A stretch of DNA of 38,492 nt from an uncultured Erysipelotrichaceae bacterium (GCA_900538465.1 UPXV01000027.1:1-38492); one strand, 5' to 3'; positions 1 to 7,921 are shown, numbered from the stretch's first letter. Notes: generated by a model not told the origin, from the letters alone. Program-made: numbers and translations.

Positions 1-182
1 AAGCACGTTATTTAAGATTATTAAAGAACTATAAAGAAGGAAAAACATTCAAAGGAGATGCTCCTAAAGGATGGAAATGTAGACAATGTGGATTCATCTA
101 TGAAGGTGAAGAAGCACCAGAAAGATGTCCAACTTGTGGATATCCAAAAGCTTTCTTTGAAAGAATGAGCGAAAATTATTAA
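1..182 (+). CDS. rbr: Rubrerythrin, C-terminal part (cut by window edge)
   Basis: Only the last 59 residues are inside the window, read in the frame starting at base 3. They hold a rubredoxin-like iron site: two CxxC pairs (CRQC and CPTC) about 13 residues apart, with the typical WKC, GFIYEG and CPTCGYPK surroundings. In rubrerythrins this domain follows a di-iron four-helix bundle and the protein reduces hydrogen peroxide in anaerobes. The bundle is off the window, so a different rubredoxin-tailed protein is possible but less likely. The spacing and the short tail after the second pair fit rubrerythrin. A strong terminator follows directly. Confidence 0.85.
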   Translation, partial: ARYLRLLKNYKEGKTFKGDAPKGWKCRQCGFIYEGEEAPERCPTCGYPKAFFERMSENY

Positions 183-191
183 TAATAAAGA

Positions 192-221
192 AGTGATGAG
201 TTTTTCTCATCGCTTTTTATT
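192..221 (+). terminator. Terminator after rubrerythrin
   Basis: A 9-bp stem (192-200 with 206-214, one G-T pair) and a 5-nt loop are followed by a T-rich run. It is 10 bases after the stop codon. Confidence 0.9.
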
Positions 222-233
222 TTTATTAAACTT

Positions 234-262
234 TTTACATTTTTCTCTTTTTAGTGTAAACT
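234..262 (+). promoter_or_regulatory. Possible promoter of the NSS transporter
   Basis: TTTACA (234-239) and TAAACT (257-262) are 17 bases apart, between the rubrerythrin terminator and the transporter start. Both boxes are imperfect, so this is a weak call. Confidence 0.35.
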
Positions 263-291
263 AATATTTACGAAAAAAGGGGAGTTGAATT

Positions 292-1662
292 ATGGAAAGA
301 GAAAAATTTTCATCTCGGTTAGGTTTTATTTTAATATCAGCGGGATGTGCCATAGGATTAGGCAATGTTTGGCGTTTTCCTTATGTTGTTGGACAATATG
401 GTGGTGCTATATTTGTTTTGATTTATTTATTGTTTTTGGTTATATTAGGTGCACCTATTATGACAATGGAGTTTGCTGTTGGGCGTGCAAGTCAAAAAAG
501 TGCTGTAAAAGCTTTTGAAACAATTGAACCAGAAAAAAAGGGATGGAAATATATTGGTTATTTTCAAGCTGCTGGAAATTATATGTTGATGATGTTTTAT
601 ACCACTGTTGGTGGGTGGATGATTGCTTATTTCTTTAAAATGTTAAATGGAGATTTTCAAGGCGTTTCACCTCAAGGTGTTGCTAACATTTTTAATCAGT
701 CTTTACAAGATCCATTTATGCAAGTCTTTTGGATGGTTGTTGTTGTGGCATTAGGATTTGGAATTTGTTCACTTGGTTTACAAAACGGTGTTGAAAAAAT
801 GACAAAGATTATGATGTCATCTTTATTTGTTATTATATTGATCTTGGTTGTTCGTTCTATAACGTTGCCAGGCGGAGGAGAGGGATTATCATTCTATTTG
901 ATTCCTAATCTTGATTCTATTGCAAAATATGGACTGCTAGAAGTTATCTTTGCTGCTATGGGGCAAGCGTTCTTTACATTAAGCCTAGGAATTGGTGCAA
1001 TTGCAATCTTTGGAAGTTATATCAATAAAGATCAACGTCTATTTGGTGAAACATTAAGTGTTTGTACTTTAGATACAATTGTGGCCATTTGTTCGGGATT
1101 GATTATTTTCCCAGCTTGTTTTGCTTTTGGAGTGAATCCAGAAAGTGGACCTGGACTTGTTTTTATTACATTGCCAAGTATTTTCAATGAGATGTGGTTA
1201 GGACAAGTTTGGGGATGTTTATTTTTTGTTTTTATGAGTTTTGCTGCTTTATCAACGATTGTTGCAGTTTTTGAAAATATTATTTCATTTGGTATGGATT
1301 TATGGAATTGGTCAAGAAAGAAATCTGTTTTGATTAATCTTGTCTTGATTTTGATTCTATCACTTCCTTGTGCTCTAGGCTTCAATGTTTTAAGTGGTGT
1401 AAATCCTTTTGGAGCAGGTACCTATATTCAAGATTTAGAAGATTTCTTTGTGACATATAATTTCTTGCCATTAGGCTCACTGGCTTATCTGATTTTTTGT
1501 ACATCACGTTATGGTTGGGGATTTGATAATTTCTTAACTGAAGCCAATACAGGAAAGGGAATTCGTTTTCCAAGATGGACACAATTATATTTAAAATATA
1601 TATTACCATGTGTCATTATCTTTATTTTTATTCAAGGATATTGGACATTCTTTATGAAATAG
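292..1662 (+). CDS. Sodium-dependent transporter, NSS/SNF family
   Basis: A 456-residue integral membrane protein that should import an amino acid or related solute with Na+. The N-terminus carries the family signature of helix 1, GCAIGLGNVWRFPY, around residues 18-31, where the unwound GLGN stretch binds sodium and substrate, followed by GGAIF and a FAVGRAS loop. Length and an estimated 11-12 membrane helices fit bacterial members such as MhsT and LeuT. The start is set by GGGGAG 8 bases upstream. It stands alone between two terminators. Substrate cannot be read from the sequence; amino acids such as tryptophan, tyrosine or leucine are typical for the family. Confidence 0.93.
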   Translation: MEREKFSSRLGFILISAGCAIGLGNVWRFPYVVGQYGGAIFVLIYLLFLVILGAPIMTMEFAVGRASQKSAVKAFETIEPEKKGWKYIGYFQAAGNYMLMMFYTTVGGWMIAYFFKMLNGDFQGVSPQGVANIFNQSLQDPFMQVFWMVVVVALGFGICSLGLQNGVEKMTKIMMSSLFVIILILVVRSITLPGGGEGLSFYLIPNLDSIAKYGLLEVIFAAMGQAFFTLSLGIGAIAIFGSYINKDQRLFGETLSVCTLDTIVAICSGLIIFPACFAFGVNPESGPGLVFITLPSIFNEMWLGQVWGCLFFVFMSFAALSTIVAVFENIISFGMDLWNWSRKKSVLINLVLILILSLPCALGFNVLSGVNPFGAGTYIQDLEDFFVTYNFLPLGSLAYLIFCTSRYGWGFDNFLTEANTGKGIRFPRWTQLYLKYILPCVIIFIFIQGYWTFFMK

Positions 1663-1680
1663 CACATTGTGCTATTTTTT
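1657..1680 (+). terminator. Terminator of the NSS transporter
   Basis: A perfect 9-bp stem (1657-1665 with 1669-1677), a 3-nt loop and a run of T. The TAG stop codon lies inside the left arm. Confidence 0.88.
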
Positions 1681-1698
1681 ATTTTGTTAAAATACTTC

Positions 1699-1736
1699 TT
1701 GACACATTATACTATGTAATGTATAGTATTGTGTGT
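1699..1736 (+). promoter_or_regulatory. padR promoter overlaid by a dyad operator
   Basis: A near-consensus promoter: TTGACA (1699-1704), 17-bp spacer, TATAGT (1722-1727). It is covered by an inverted repeat. The inner arms ATACTAT (1709-1715) and ATAGTAT (1723-1729) match perfectly, and the symmetry extends to 1702-1736 with ACACA...TGTGT ends. PadR proteins commonly repress their own operon by binding such dyads, so autoregulation by the adjacent gene is inferred. Confidence 0.75.
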
Positions 1737-1750
1737 AAGGAGGTATGCTG

Positions 1751-2068
1751 ATGGATACACAATTAAAAAAGGGGTTCTTAGAGTTTTGTGTATTGGCAAG
1801 TTTAATTCAGAAAGATTCATATGGCTATCAAATTATTAAAGATGTGAGTCATTGTATAGATATATCTGAATCAACACTTTATCCAATTTTAAAAAGATTA
1901 GAAAATCATTCATATGTAGAGACATATAATGTGGAACATAATGGGCGCTTAAGAAAATATTATAAGTTAACACGAAACGGTCACGAACATATTCAAGATT
2001 TTTTATCTGGATGGAATCAAATAGAGAATATATATCATTATATAGAAGGGGAGTTAAATCATGACTAA
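1751..2068 (+). CDS. PadR family transcriptional regulator
   Basis: A 105-residue winged-helix protein of the short PadR type. Visible family features are the FLEFCVLASLIQKDSYGYQI helix, the recognition region STLYPILKRLE and the wing NGRLRKYYKLT. Members usually repress genes for membrane stress proteins or exporters and are released by small ligands or envelope signals. I chose ATG 1751 rather than the in-frame ATG at 1745 because AAGGAGG (1737-1743) leaves only one base before the latter. It overlaps the next gene by 8 bases, forming a three-gene operon, and its promoter carries a dyad operator that is probably its own target. Confidence 0.9.
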   Translation: MDTQLKKGFLEFCVLASLIQKDSYGYQIIKDVSHCIDISESTLYPILKRLENHSYVETYNVEHNGRLRKYYKLTRNGHEHIQDFLSGWNQIENIYHYIEGELNHD

Positions 2069-2660
2069 AAAAGAATTTATTGAAAAGTTAGAAGTAGAAT
2101 TAAAAGATGAAACTTATAGTACAGTTACTCAAGTAATGACATACTATGAGGAAATCATTGCTGATTTAATGGAAGATGGATATAGCGAAGAAGATGCTAT
2201 TTCAAAATTAGGAAGCATTCAAGAAACTGTTGCGAATGTGAAAGGTGTCGAAGATGTTATTGAGATTAAAAAAATGAAAACAACAACATCAGCCTGGGTA
2301 AGTATTTTATTGGTATTAGGTTTTCCTCTTTGGGGTTCTTTAATGGCGGCATGGCTTTGCTTGTTATTATCGGCATATATTTTAATTTGGTGTGTTCCTA
2401 TTATTACAGTAGCGTTAAGTATTGCTGGTTCTGTTAGTTTTATAGTTGGAATCTTTGGAGCATTTCCGCTCTTTGTACAGTCTGTTTCTTTAGGAATCAC
2501 TCAATTAGGTGTGAGTGCTATCTTTGGAGCCCTTGGACTTATTGGTCTTGCTTTAACTTATCGAGTGTCAGGAACAATTCTTGCTTATTCTAAAAAAATG
2601 ACAGTTTATGTAAGAGAATTTATTGTTCAAATGTTAAGAAAGGTGGGATTTGTATGTTGA
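2061..2660 (+). CDS. HAAS/DUF1700 domain membrane protein
   Basis: A 199-residue protein. Residues 1-65 form the helical cytoplasmic domain typical of DUF1700/HAAS proteins (MTKKEFIEKLE..., YYEEIIADLMEDGYSEEDAI, LGS). The rest is about four hydrophobic helices (roughly 75-95, 100-120, 125-150, 152-180) ending in a short basic tail. In Firmicutes such proteins are encoded directly after a PadR repressor and before a DUF4097-type protein, and are thought to act in envelope stress signalling. Their biochemistry is not established. It overlaps padR by 8 bases and the next gene by 7, so translation is coupled. Confidence 0.85.
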   Translation: MTKKEFIEKLEVELKDETYSTVTQVMTYYEEIIADLMEDGYSEEDAISKLGSIQETVANVKGVEDVIEIKKMKTTTSAWVSILLVLGFPLWGSLMAAWLCLLLSAYILIWCVPIITVALSIAGSVSFIVGIFGAFPLFVQSVSLGITQLGVSAIFGALGLIGLALTYRVSGTILAYSKKMTVYVREFIVQMLRKVGFVC

Positions 2661-2929
2661 AAACAATGAGTATGCATAAATTGGTTGTCCCCGCAATTGC
2701 TTTAATGCTAGGGATTGGAGTTATTCTTACTGGAATAGGTTTTGCAATGGAAAGAAATATTGATTATTTAAAAGAAGAGGGACCACATAAATGGTATCAA
2801 ATTGTTTATATTGATCAAGATGGTTGTTTTGGAGCTGGTGTGACTTTTGGGGATCATGTTTCTTTTGGTTTTGGAGGTTTTGAAGCACCAGCTGTGCCAA
2901 AAGCACCACGTGCTCCTGTTGCACCCTAA
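2654..2929 (+). CDS. Small membrane-anchored protein with Ala-Pro-rich tail
   Basis: A 91-residue protein of unknown function. A short basic N-terminus leads into one hydrophobic segment (about residues 10-29, LVVPAIALMLGIGVILTGIGF), then a 45-residue region rich in Gly, Phe and aromatic residues, then a repetitive tail of the type P-K-A-P-R-A-P-V-A-P. The start ATG has AGGTGGG 6 bases upstream and lies inside the end of the preceding gene. PadR/HAAS operons normally carry a larger DUF4097 protein at this position, so this may be a shortened or replaced version. No frameshift extending it is visible before the terminator. Confidence 0.72.
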   Translation: MLKTMSMHKLVVPAIALMLGIGVILTGIGFAMERNIDYLKEEGPHKWYQIVYIDQDGCFGAGVTFGDHVSFGFGGFEAPAVPKAPRAPVAP

Positions 2930-2959
2930 ATAACTTATTAAACTTGGATATTAAAATGG

Positions 2960-2989
2960 TAGGGACAAAAGTTCCTATTTTTATTTTCT
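2960..2989 (+). terminator. Terminator of the padR operon
   Basis: A 7-bp stem (2960-2966 with 2971-2977, one G-T pair), a 4-nt A loop and a T-rich tail. Confidence 0.75.
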
Positions 2990-3013
2990 AAGATATGATT
3001 TTGTCGATATTTG

Positions 3014-3043
3014 TTGCCAACGACTTATCATAAATGGTAAAAT
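3014..3043 (+). promoter_or_regulatory. Promoter of the flotillin gene
   Basis: TTGCCA (3014-3019), an 18-bp spacer and TAAAAT (3038-3043), which is preceded by TGG as in extended -10 promoters. This looks like a housekeeping promoter rather than the SigW type used by Bacillus floT. Confidence 0.5.
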
Positions 3044-3072
3044 AAGTTATAGAATAGATAGGAGGGGTAAAC

Positions 3073-4536
3073 ATGGATCTATTAGATATGATTGCTGGAA
3101 ATATTGCAGTTATTATTGGTGTGATTGTTGCAATTTTGGTATTGGTTATTGTTGTGAGCGGATATGTCAAAGCATCACCAGATACTGCATATATTATTTC
3201 AGGGTTAAGAAAAGAACCTAAAGTTTTAATTGGAAAAGCGGGAATTAAGATTCCTTTCTTAGAAAAGAAAGATGAATTGAATTTACAATTGATTCCGATT
3301 GATGTAAAAACATCAAATGCGGTTCCAACAGCTGATTATATTAATATTAATGTTGATGCAGCAGTTAATATTAAAATCAGTGATGAACCGTCACGATTAA
3401 ATTTAGCAGCACAGAACTTCTTAAATAAGCCAGTAGAATATATTGCAAATGTGGCTAGAGAAGTTTTGGAAGGAAATATGCGTGAAATTGTTGGACGCAT
3501 GAATCTTGAAGAAATGGTTTCAGATCGTCAAAAATTTGCTGAATTGGTGAAAGAGAATGCTGAACCTGATTTGGCAAAAATGGGATTGGATATTGTCTCA
3601 TTTAATGTTCAAAATTTTGTTGATGGTAATGGTGTGATTGAAAACTTAGGTGTCGATAACATCGTTAAAATTCAAAAGAATGCTGCGATTTCTCGTGCTG
3701 TGAGTGAAAGAGATATTGCTCAAGCTCAAGCCAAAGCATCTCAAGAAGCAAATGATGCAAAGATTGCAGCAGAAACAATTATTGCTGAAAAGAACAATGA
3801 ATTGGCTATTAAAAAAGCCGAACTAAAGAAAGTGGCTGATGCCAAACAAGCAGAAGCAGATGCAGCTTATAAGATTCAAGAAGAACAATCTCGTAAGTCA
3901 ATTGAAATTGCAACTGCAGATGCCAACATCATGCGCCAAGAAAAAGAAATTGAATTAAGACGTAAAGATGTTGAAGTCACTGAACAAGAATTAGATGCAA
4001 AGATTAAAAAACAAGCCGAAGCTGAAAGATTTGCGGCTCAACAAAGAGCTGATGCTGAATTGTATAAACGTCAAAAAGATGCCGAAGCACAACTTTTTGA
4101 AAAACAACGTGAAGCTGAAGCTAAAAAAGCAGAAGCCGAAGCAGTGAAATATCAAATGGAGCAAGAAGCAGCTGGTATTCAAGCTAAGGGTGAAGCTGAA
4201 GCCAAAGCAATTGAAGCTAAAGGTATGGCTGAAGCTGAAGCATTAAATAAAAAAGCAGAAGCTATGAAAAAATATGGTGAAGCAGCCGTTATGGAAATGT
4301 ATTTTAATATGTTACCTAAAGCTGTTGAAGCAGCAGCAAAACCACTTGAAAAAGTTGATAAGATTACAATGTATGGTGATGGAAATAGTGCCAAACTTGT
4401 TTCTGATATTGTGACAACTGCGACTCAAGTGAGTGAAGGCATGAATGAATCCATGGGAATTGATTTAAAGAGTTTATTAGCTGGATTTATAGGTGGTAAA
4501 GCTGCATCCCATGATGATGATAAAGGGAAAGAATAA
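3073..4536 (+). CDS. floT: Flotillin-like SPFH/band 7 protein
   Basis: A 487-residue protein with an N-terminal membrane segment (about residues 10-31), an SPFH domain (about 35-210, with DVKTSNAVPTADYININVDA-type strands and VAREVLEGNMR), and a long charged coiled coil (about 215-400). The coil is rich in repeated AEA/EAK units, and the C-terminus is Gly-containing. This order and length match flotillin A/T, which builds membrane microdomain scaffolds. AGGAGGGG precedes the start by 6 bases. In Bacillus the gene sits beside the NfeD-type gene yuaF; no NfeD gene is next to it here. It is a single-gene unit ending in a strong hairpin. Confidence 0.92.
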   Translation: MDLLDMIAGNIAVIIGVIVAILVLVIVVSGYVKASPDTAYIISGLRKEPKVLIGKAGIKIPFLEKKDELNLQLIPIDVKTSNAVPTADYININVDAAVNIKISDEPSRLNLAAQNFLNKPVEYIANVAREVLEGNMREIVGRMNLEEMVSDRQKFAELVKENAEPDLAKMGLDIVSFNVQNFVDGNGVIENLGVDNIVKIQKNAAISRAVSERDIAQAQAKASQEANDAKIAAETIIAEKNNELAIKKAELKKVADAKQAEADAAYKIQEEQSRKSIEIATADANIMRQEKEIELRRKDVEVTEQELDAKIKKQAEAERFAAQQRADAELYKRQKDAEAQLFEKQREAEAKKAEAEAVKYQMEQEAAGIQAKGEAEAKAIEAKGMAEAEALNKKAEAMKKYGEAAVMEMYFNMLPKAVEAAAKPLEKVDKITMYGDGNSAKLVSDIVTTATQVSEGMNESMGIDLKSLLAGFIGGKAASHDDDKGKE

Positions 4537-4560
4537 GAACTGAGTTTTCAGTTCTTTTCT
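4535..4560 (+). terminator. Terminator after flotillin
   Basis: A perfect 9-bp stem (4535-4543 with 4548-4556), GTTT loop, then a T-rich run. It begins within the TAA stop codon. Confidence 0.88.
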
Positions 4561-4576
4561 TATCAAGGTGAAATGT

Positions 4577-5464
4577 ATGCAAACAATTGATGCAAAAACA
4601 ATATTAAGTAAAACAAAAAATCCACAATATTGGTTTGGTAATGATTATAATATAAATTTGTATCGTGGATGTCATCATGGATGTATTTATTGTGATAGTC
4701 GTAGTGAATGTTATCAAAATGATGAATTTGATATTGTAAAGGTAAAGAAAGACGCTCTAAATATTTTAAATCTTGAATTAATGAAGAAGAAACATAAAGG
4801 TGTGGTTGGAATAGGAGCTATGAGTGATACTTACAATCGCTTTGAGAAACAAGAAGAAATCACAAGAGGAGCTCTCAAATTAATTCGTGATTATCATTTT
4901 GGTGTTTCATTAGAAACCAAAAGTGATTTAGTGATTCGAGATATTGATTTATTTTTAGAAATTCAAAAATATAATGATGTCATTGTGAAAATGACAATTA
5001 CAACTTGTGATGATGAATTATCAAAAATAATTGAACCGCATGTCTGTGTTTCTTCAAAACGATTTTTAGCTATTGAAAAAATGAGTGAGGCAGGTCTTTT
5101 TACAGGTATTTTAATGCATCCACTTTTACCTTTTATTAATGATACAGAAGAGAATATTATTCAAATGGTCAAATTGGCTCATGATCACAAAGCTCACTTT
5201 ATTCATGCTTTTTTTGGTGTAACATTACGTGATCGTCAAAGAGATTATTATTATCAAAAATTAGATGAACATTTTCCAGGGTTAAAAGAAAAATATATGA
5301 AAAGATATGGTGTGAGATACGTCTGTCAAAGTAAAAATGTGAATCATTTAAGATATGTTTTTCAAAGAGAATGTGAAAAATATGGTTTGTTGTATAGAAT
5401 GGAAGATATTATTAAAGCATATAAAACACATCAACAAACTGTTGAACAATTAACTTTATTTTAA
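4577..5464 (+). CDS. SPL-family radical SAM protein (copy 1)
   Basis: A 295-residue radical SAM enzyme related to spore photoproduct lyase and the Rv2578c group. The 4Fe-4S motif is C32-x3-C36-x2-C39 in RGCHHGCIYCD. Further family marks are GAMSDTYNRFEK, SLETKSDLVIRD, KMTITTCDDELSKIIEP and a GILMHPLLPFINDTEEN stretch. The reaction is unknown; members outside true SplB have not been tied firmly to DNA repair. ATG 4577 is preferred over GTG 4568 because AAGGTG lies 6 bases before it. It starts just after the flotillin terminator and may rely on an unrecognised promoter or read-through. A second, divergent copy lies at 14188. Confidence 0.88.
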   Translation: MQTIDAKTILSKTKNPQYWFGNDYNINLYRGCHHGCIYCDSRSECYQNDEFDIVKVKKDALNILNLELMKKKHKGVVGIGAMSDTYNRFEKQEEITRGALKLIRDYHFGVSLETKSDLVIRDIDLFLEIQKYNDVIVKMTITTCDDELSKIIEPHVCVSSKRFLAIEKMSEAGLFTGILMHPLLPFINDTEENIIQMVKLAHDHKAHFIHAFFGVTLRDRQRDYYYQKLDEHFPGLKEKYMKRYGVRYVCQSKNVNHLRYVFQRECEKYGLLYRMEDIIKAYKTHQQTVEQLTLF

Positions 5465-5486
5465 AAGCATCCAAGAAGGATGCTTT
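5464..5486. terminator. Shared terminator between convergent genes
   Basis: A perfect 9-bp stem (5464-5472 with 5478-5486) with a 5-nt loop. It lies at the ends of the radical SAM gene on + and the RpiR gene on -; the latter's stop codon is inside the arm. The T-run is better on the - strand. Confidence 0.7.
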
Positions 5487-6360
5487 AATCACTTACAGGG
5501 CTAGATAAAGGATGACGAGAGTCATTCTTTTTGTCGTAGCTAATTTTATTTTGAATATTTTGTTCATAATCTTTTTGAAAGATACATGAGAAAATAATAT
5601 TTAATAAATATTCCATTGATGTTTGTGATGCAAAAGGAGCTATTTTTGTAAAGATTTTTTCACGTGATCCAATATTTAAAATGTAATCAGCATAATGGGA
5701 TAAATGATTATCTCCAATTGAAGTCAAAACAATAATCGGTGTATTCTTTTCTTTTAAAGTTTGTGCAATTTGAATAAGTTCATGGGTTTCTCCAGAATAA
5801 GAAATAATAATAGCAATTCTGTTTTGATCAGAATTATAAGATAAAAAGACTTGTTCACCATGTAAAATTTTTAAATTTACATTTCTTGCAATACGCATCA
5901 TTTTGTGTTGAAAACTCATAGCAGCAAGTAATGAATTTCCAGAACCGTAAATATCAATATCCTGATATTGATATAATAAATCAACAATTTTATCTAATTG
6001 ATTAAAATCAATTAATTTAATTGTATCAGCAATGACTTCTTCAGACAACGAAGCCAATTTATGACAAATCATTGGATGAGTGTCATTTTTATCAAAAGGA
6101 AAATTCACATCAATACGATCACTATGATGCAAATCATATTGCAGTTCTGCAGAATATTTGATTTTAAAATCATTATAGCCTTCTAAACCAATCTTTTTAC
6201 AAAGACGAACAATCGTGGCAGGAGATGTATATGTGTTTTTAGCTAACTCTTTTACCGACATACTTAAAACTTCATCACCATGATTTAAAATATATCTTGC
6301 GATTTCCTTTTCTGATTCAGAGAATTCAAGTTCAAATTCAAGTTGTGTCATTATGCTCAT
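5485..6360 (-). CDS. MurR/RpiR family transcriptional regulator
   Basis: A 291-residue regulator. An N-terminal helix-turn-helix domain (about residues 1-75, with SVKELAKNTYTSPATIVRLCKKIGL) is followed by a SIS phosphosugar-binding domain (about 120-255, with DIYGSGNS and IISYSGETHELI). RpiR proteins sense sugar phosphates and control nearby sugar genes. Longer starts up to 6393 are open, but a -10 box TATACT lies at 6382-6377 on this strand. The start is therefore placed at 6360, preceded by GGTGAT. The gene diverges from a GH1 glycosidase, and the shared intergenic region is full of TGAAAC/GTTTCA dyads, so it very probably controls that gene and itself. Confidence 0.9.
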   Translation of the reverse strand: MSIMTQLEFELEFSESEKEIARYILNHGDEVLSMSVKELAKNTYTSPATIVRLCKKIGLEGYNDFKIKYSAELQYDLHHSDRIDVNFPFDKNDTHPMICHKLASLSEEVIADTIKLIDFNQLDKIVDLLYQYQDIDIYGSGNSLLAAMSFQHKMMRIARNVNLKILHGEQVFLSYNSDQNRIAIIISYSGETHELIQIAQTLKEKNTPIIVLTSIGDNHLSHYADYILNIGSREKIFTKIAPFASQTSMEYLLNIIFSCIFQKDYEQNIQNKISYDKKNDSRHPLSSPVSD

Positions 6361-6376
6361 TTTTATCACCATCATC

Positions 6377-6401
6377 AGTATATCATGAAACAAAGTTTCA
6401 T
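6377..6401 (-). promoter_or_regulatory. rpiR -10 box with adjacent perfect palindrome
   Basis: On the - strand TATACT (6382-6377) is a good -10 box; the -35 (around 6405-6400, TTTTAT) is poor. Directly upstream of the -10 is the 17-bp palindrome ATGAAAC-AAA-GTTTCAT (6385-6401). The same 17 bases occur at 10545-10561 ahead of the second GH1 gene. Autoregulation by the RpiR protein is inferred. Confidence 0.65.
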
Positions 6402-6462
6402 AAAAGGCAAGATTTATGAAATAATATTGAAATTATTTTGAAACAAGTCTGTATTTGTTTCA
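6396..6462 (+). promoter_or_regulatory. Operator array upstream of the first GH1 gene
   Basis: Two further perfect inverted repeats are visible: TTTCATAAA-N8-TTTATGAAA (6396-6421) and TGAAACAA-N8-TTGTTTCA (6439-6462). The element TGAAAT/TGAAAT/TGAAAC also recurs as direct repeats at 6417, 6428 and 6439, exactly 11 bp apart. ATTGAAATTATTTT (6426-6439) recurs at 10625-10638. Together these suggest several sites for one dimeric regulator, most likely the divergent RpiR. Confidence 0.65.
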
Positions 6463-6475
6463 TTGATAGAAATTT

Positions 6476-6486
6476 TATAATATAAT
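6476..6486 (+). promoter_or_regulatory. -10 region of the first GH1 gene
   Basis: Two overlapping TATAAT boxes (6476-6481, 6481-6486) precede the AAGGAGG site. No good -35 is visible at 17 bp; that position falls in the TTGTTTCA arm of the operator dyad, which fits a regulated promoter. Confidence 0.5.
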
Positions 6487-6513
6487 GAATATGAAAATAA
6501 GGAGGAATGAGAA

Positions 6514-7914
6514 ATGACAATTAAATTACCTAAAGATTTTTTCTTTGGTGCAGCAATGTCTGGACCACAAACAGAAGGAAGTTGGAATGTAGGAGGTAGA
6601 CTTCGTTCTTATTGGGATATGTATTCAGACATGGAAATCAATGCTTTTTTTAATAATGTTGGATCATATGTTGGAAATGACATGTATCATAAATATGAAG
6701 AAGATATTAAACTTTTAAAAAGTTTGAATTTTAAATCTTTTAGAACATCAATGCAGTGGACTAGATTGTTAGATCAAGATGGTAATATTAACCCAAAAGG
6801 AGCTGCTTGGTATCATAAATTAATTGATTGTGCCAATGAAAATGGCATTGATATTTTTATGAATATGTATCATTTTGATATGCCTGAATATTTGGTAAAA
6901 CGTGGTGGTTGGCAAAATCGTGAAGTGGTAGAAGCCTATGCTAATTTTGTAAAAAAAGCAATGGAAGAATTTGGTGGAAAAGTAAAATATTGGTTTACTT
7001 TCAATGAACCAATTGTTGAACCAGAACAACAATTTTTACATGGAACATGGTATCCATATCTTCATGACTTTAAACAATCTATTAATGTGCAATATAATAT
7101 TACTTTGGCTCACTGTTTAGCCGTTATGAATTTTAGAAAACTTCAAAAAGAAGGAAAAATGATGGAAGGTGCAAAAATTGGGATGATTAACTGTTTTGCG
7201 CCACCATATACTAAAGACAATCCAACTCCTGAAGATTTAGAAGCAGTACGTATGACTGATGGTTTACATAATCGTTGGTGGTTGGATGTAGTAGCTCATG
7301 GTCATTTACCAGAAGATGTTTTAGATACTGTTGAAAATGATTGGAAAGTTGAGATCGATCGTCGTCCTGGTGATGAAGCTATTTTATCACAAGGGAAAGT
7401 GGATTGGTTAGGATTTAACTATTATCAGCCTACACGTGTTCAAGCACCAGATTCAAAATTTGATGAAAATGGTTTACCATGTATTTCAAAACCATATATC
7501 TGGCCTGAAAGAAAGATGAATGTACATCGTGGTTGGGAAATTTATCCAAAAGGAATCTATGATTTTGGTATGAAAATTAAAAAAGAATGCCCAGATTTAC
7601 CTTTCTTTATTTCTGAAAATGGAATGGGTGTTGAAGGTGAAGAAAAATTCATGGATGAAAATGGTGTGATTCAAGATGATTATCGTATTGAATTTGTAAG
7701 GGATCATTTGGAATGGATTGCCAAAGCTATTGAAGATGGAGCCAATTGTTTAGGATATCATTATTGGGGTGTTATAGATAACTGGTCTTGGTGCAATGCA
7801 TTTAAAAATCGTTATGGATTTGTAAGAGTATGTCTTGATGACGGATATAAACGTAAAGAAAAGAAATCGGCTGCTTGGATTAGAAAAGTTGCCAAAACAA
7901 ATGAATTTGAATAA
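6514..7914 (+). CDS. GH1 glycosidase, probable 6-phospho-beta-glucosidase
   Basis: A 466-residue TIM-barrel enzyme without signal peptide, hence cytoplasmic. The acid/base Glu is E165 in TFNEP and the nucleophile E368 in SENG. The substrate-binding sequence near residues 419-436 has Ser where glucosidases for unphosphorylated sugars have Glu (WSWCNAF), which points to phosphorylated substrates. The Lys usually two residues before the conserved Tyr434 is Asn here, with a Lys one position away, so specificity is uncertain. GGAGG lies 8 bases before the start. It diverges from an RpiR regulator and shares operators with the GH1 gene at 10680. No PTS transporter gene is in the window. Confidence 0.92.
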   Translation: MTIKLPKDFFFGAAMSGPQTEGSWNVGGRLRSYWDMYSDMEINAFFNNVGSYVGNDMYHKYEEDIKLLKSLNFKSFRTSMQWTRLLDQDGNINPKGAAWYHKLIDCANENGIDIFMNMYHFDMPEYLVKRGGWQNREVVEAYANFVKKAMEEFGGKVKYWFTFNEPIVEPEQQFLHGTWYPYLHDFKQSINVQYNITLAHCLAVMNFRKLQKEGKMMEGAKIGMINCFAPPYTKDNPTPEDLEAVRMTDGLHNRWWLDVVAHGHLPEDVLDTVENDWKVEIDRRPGDEAILSQGKVDWLGFNYYQPTRVQAPDSKFDENGLPCISKPYIWPERKMNVHRGWEIYPKGIYDFGMKIKKECPDLPFFISENGMGVEGEEKFMDENGVIQDDYRIEFVRDHLEWIAKAIEDGANCLGYHYWGVIDNWSWCNAFKNRYGFVRVCLDDGYKRKEKKSAAWIRKVAKTNEFE

Positions 7915-7921
7915 TAAAAAT

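Noticed and set aside
1032..1609. Long open frames on the - strand within the NSS transporter
   Set aside because: They lie fully opposite a well-supported gene, have no ribosome sites and give no recognisable protein; they arise from codon bias.
3700..4280. Repetitive GAAGC/GCAGAAG DNA in the flotillin gene
   Set aside because: This is the coding reflection of Ala-Glu-Lys-rich coiled coil, normal for flotillins.
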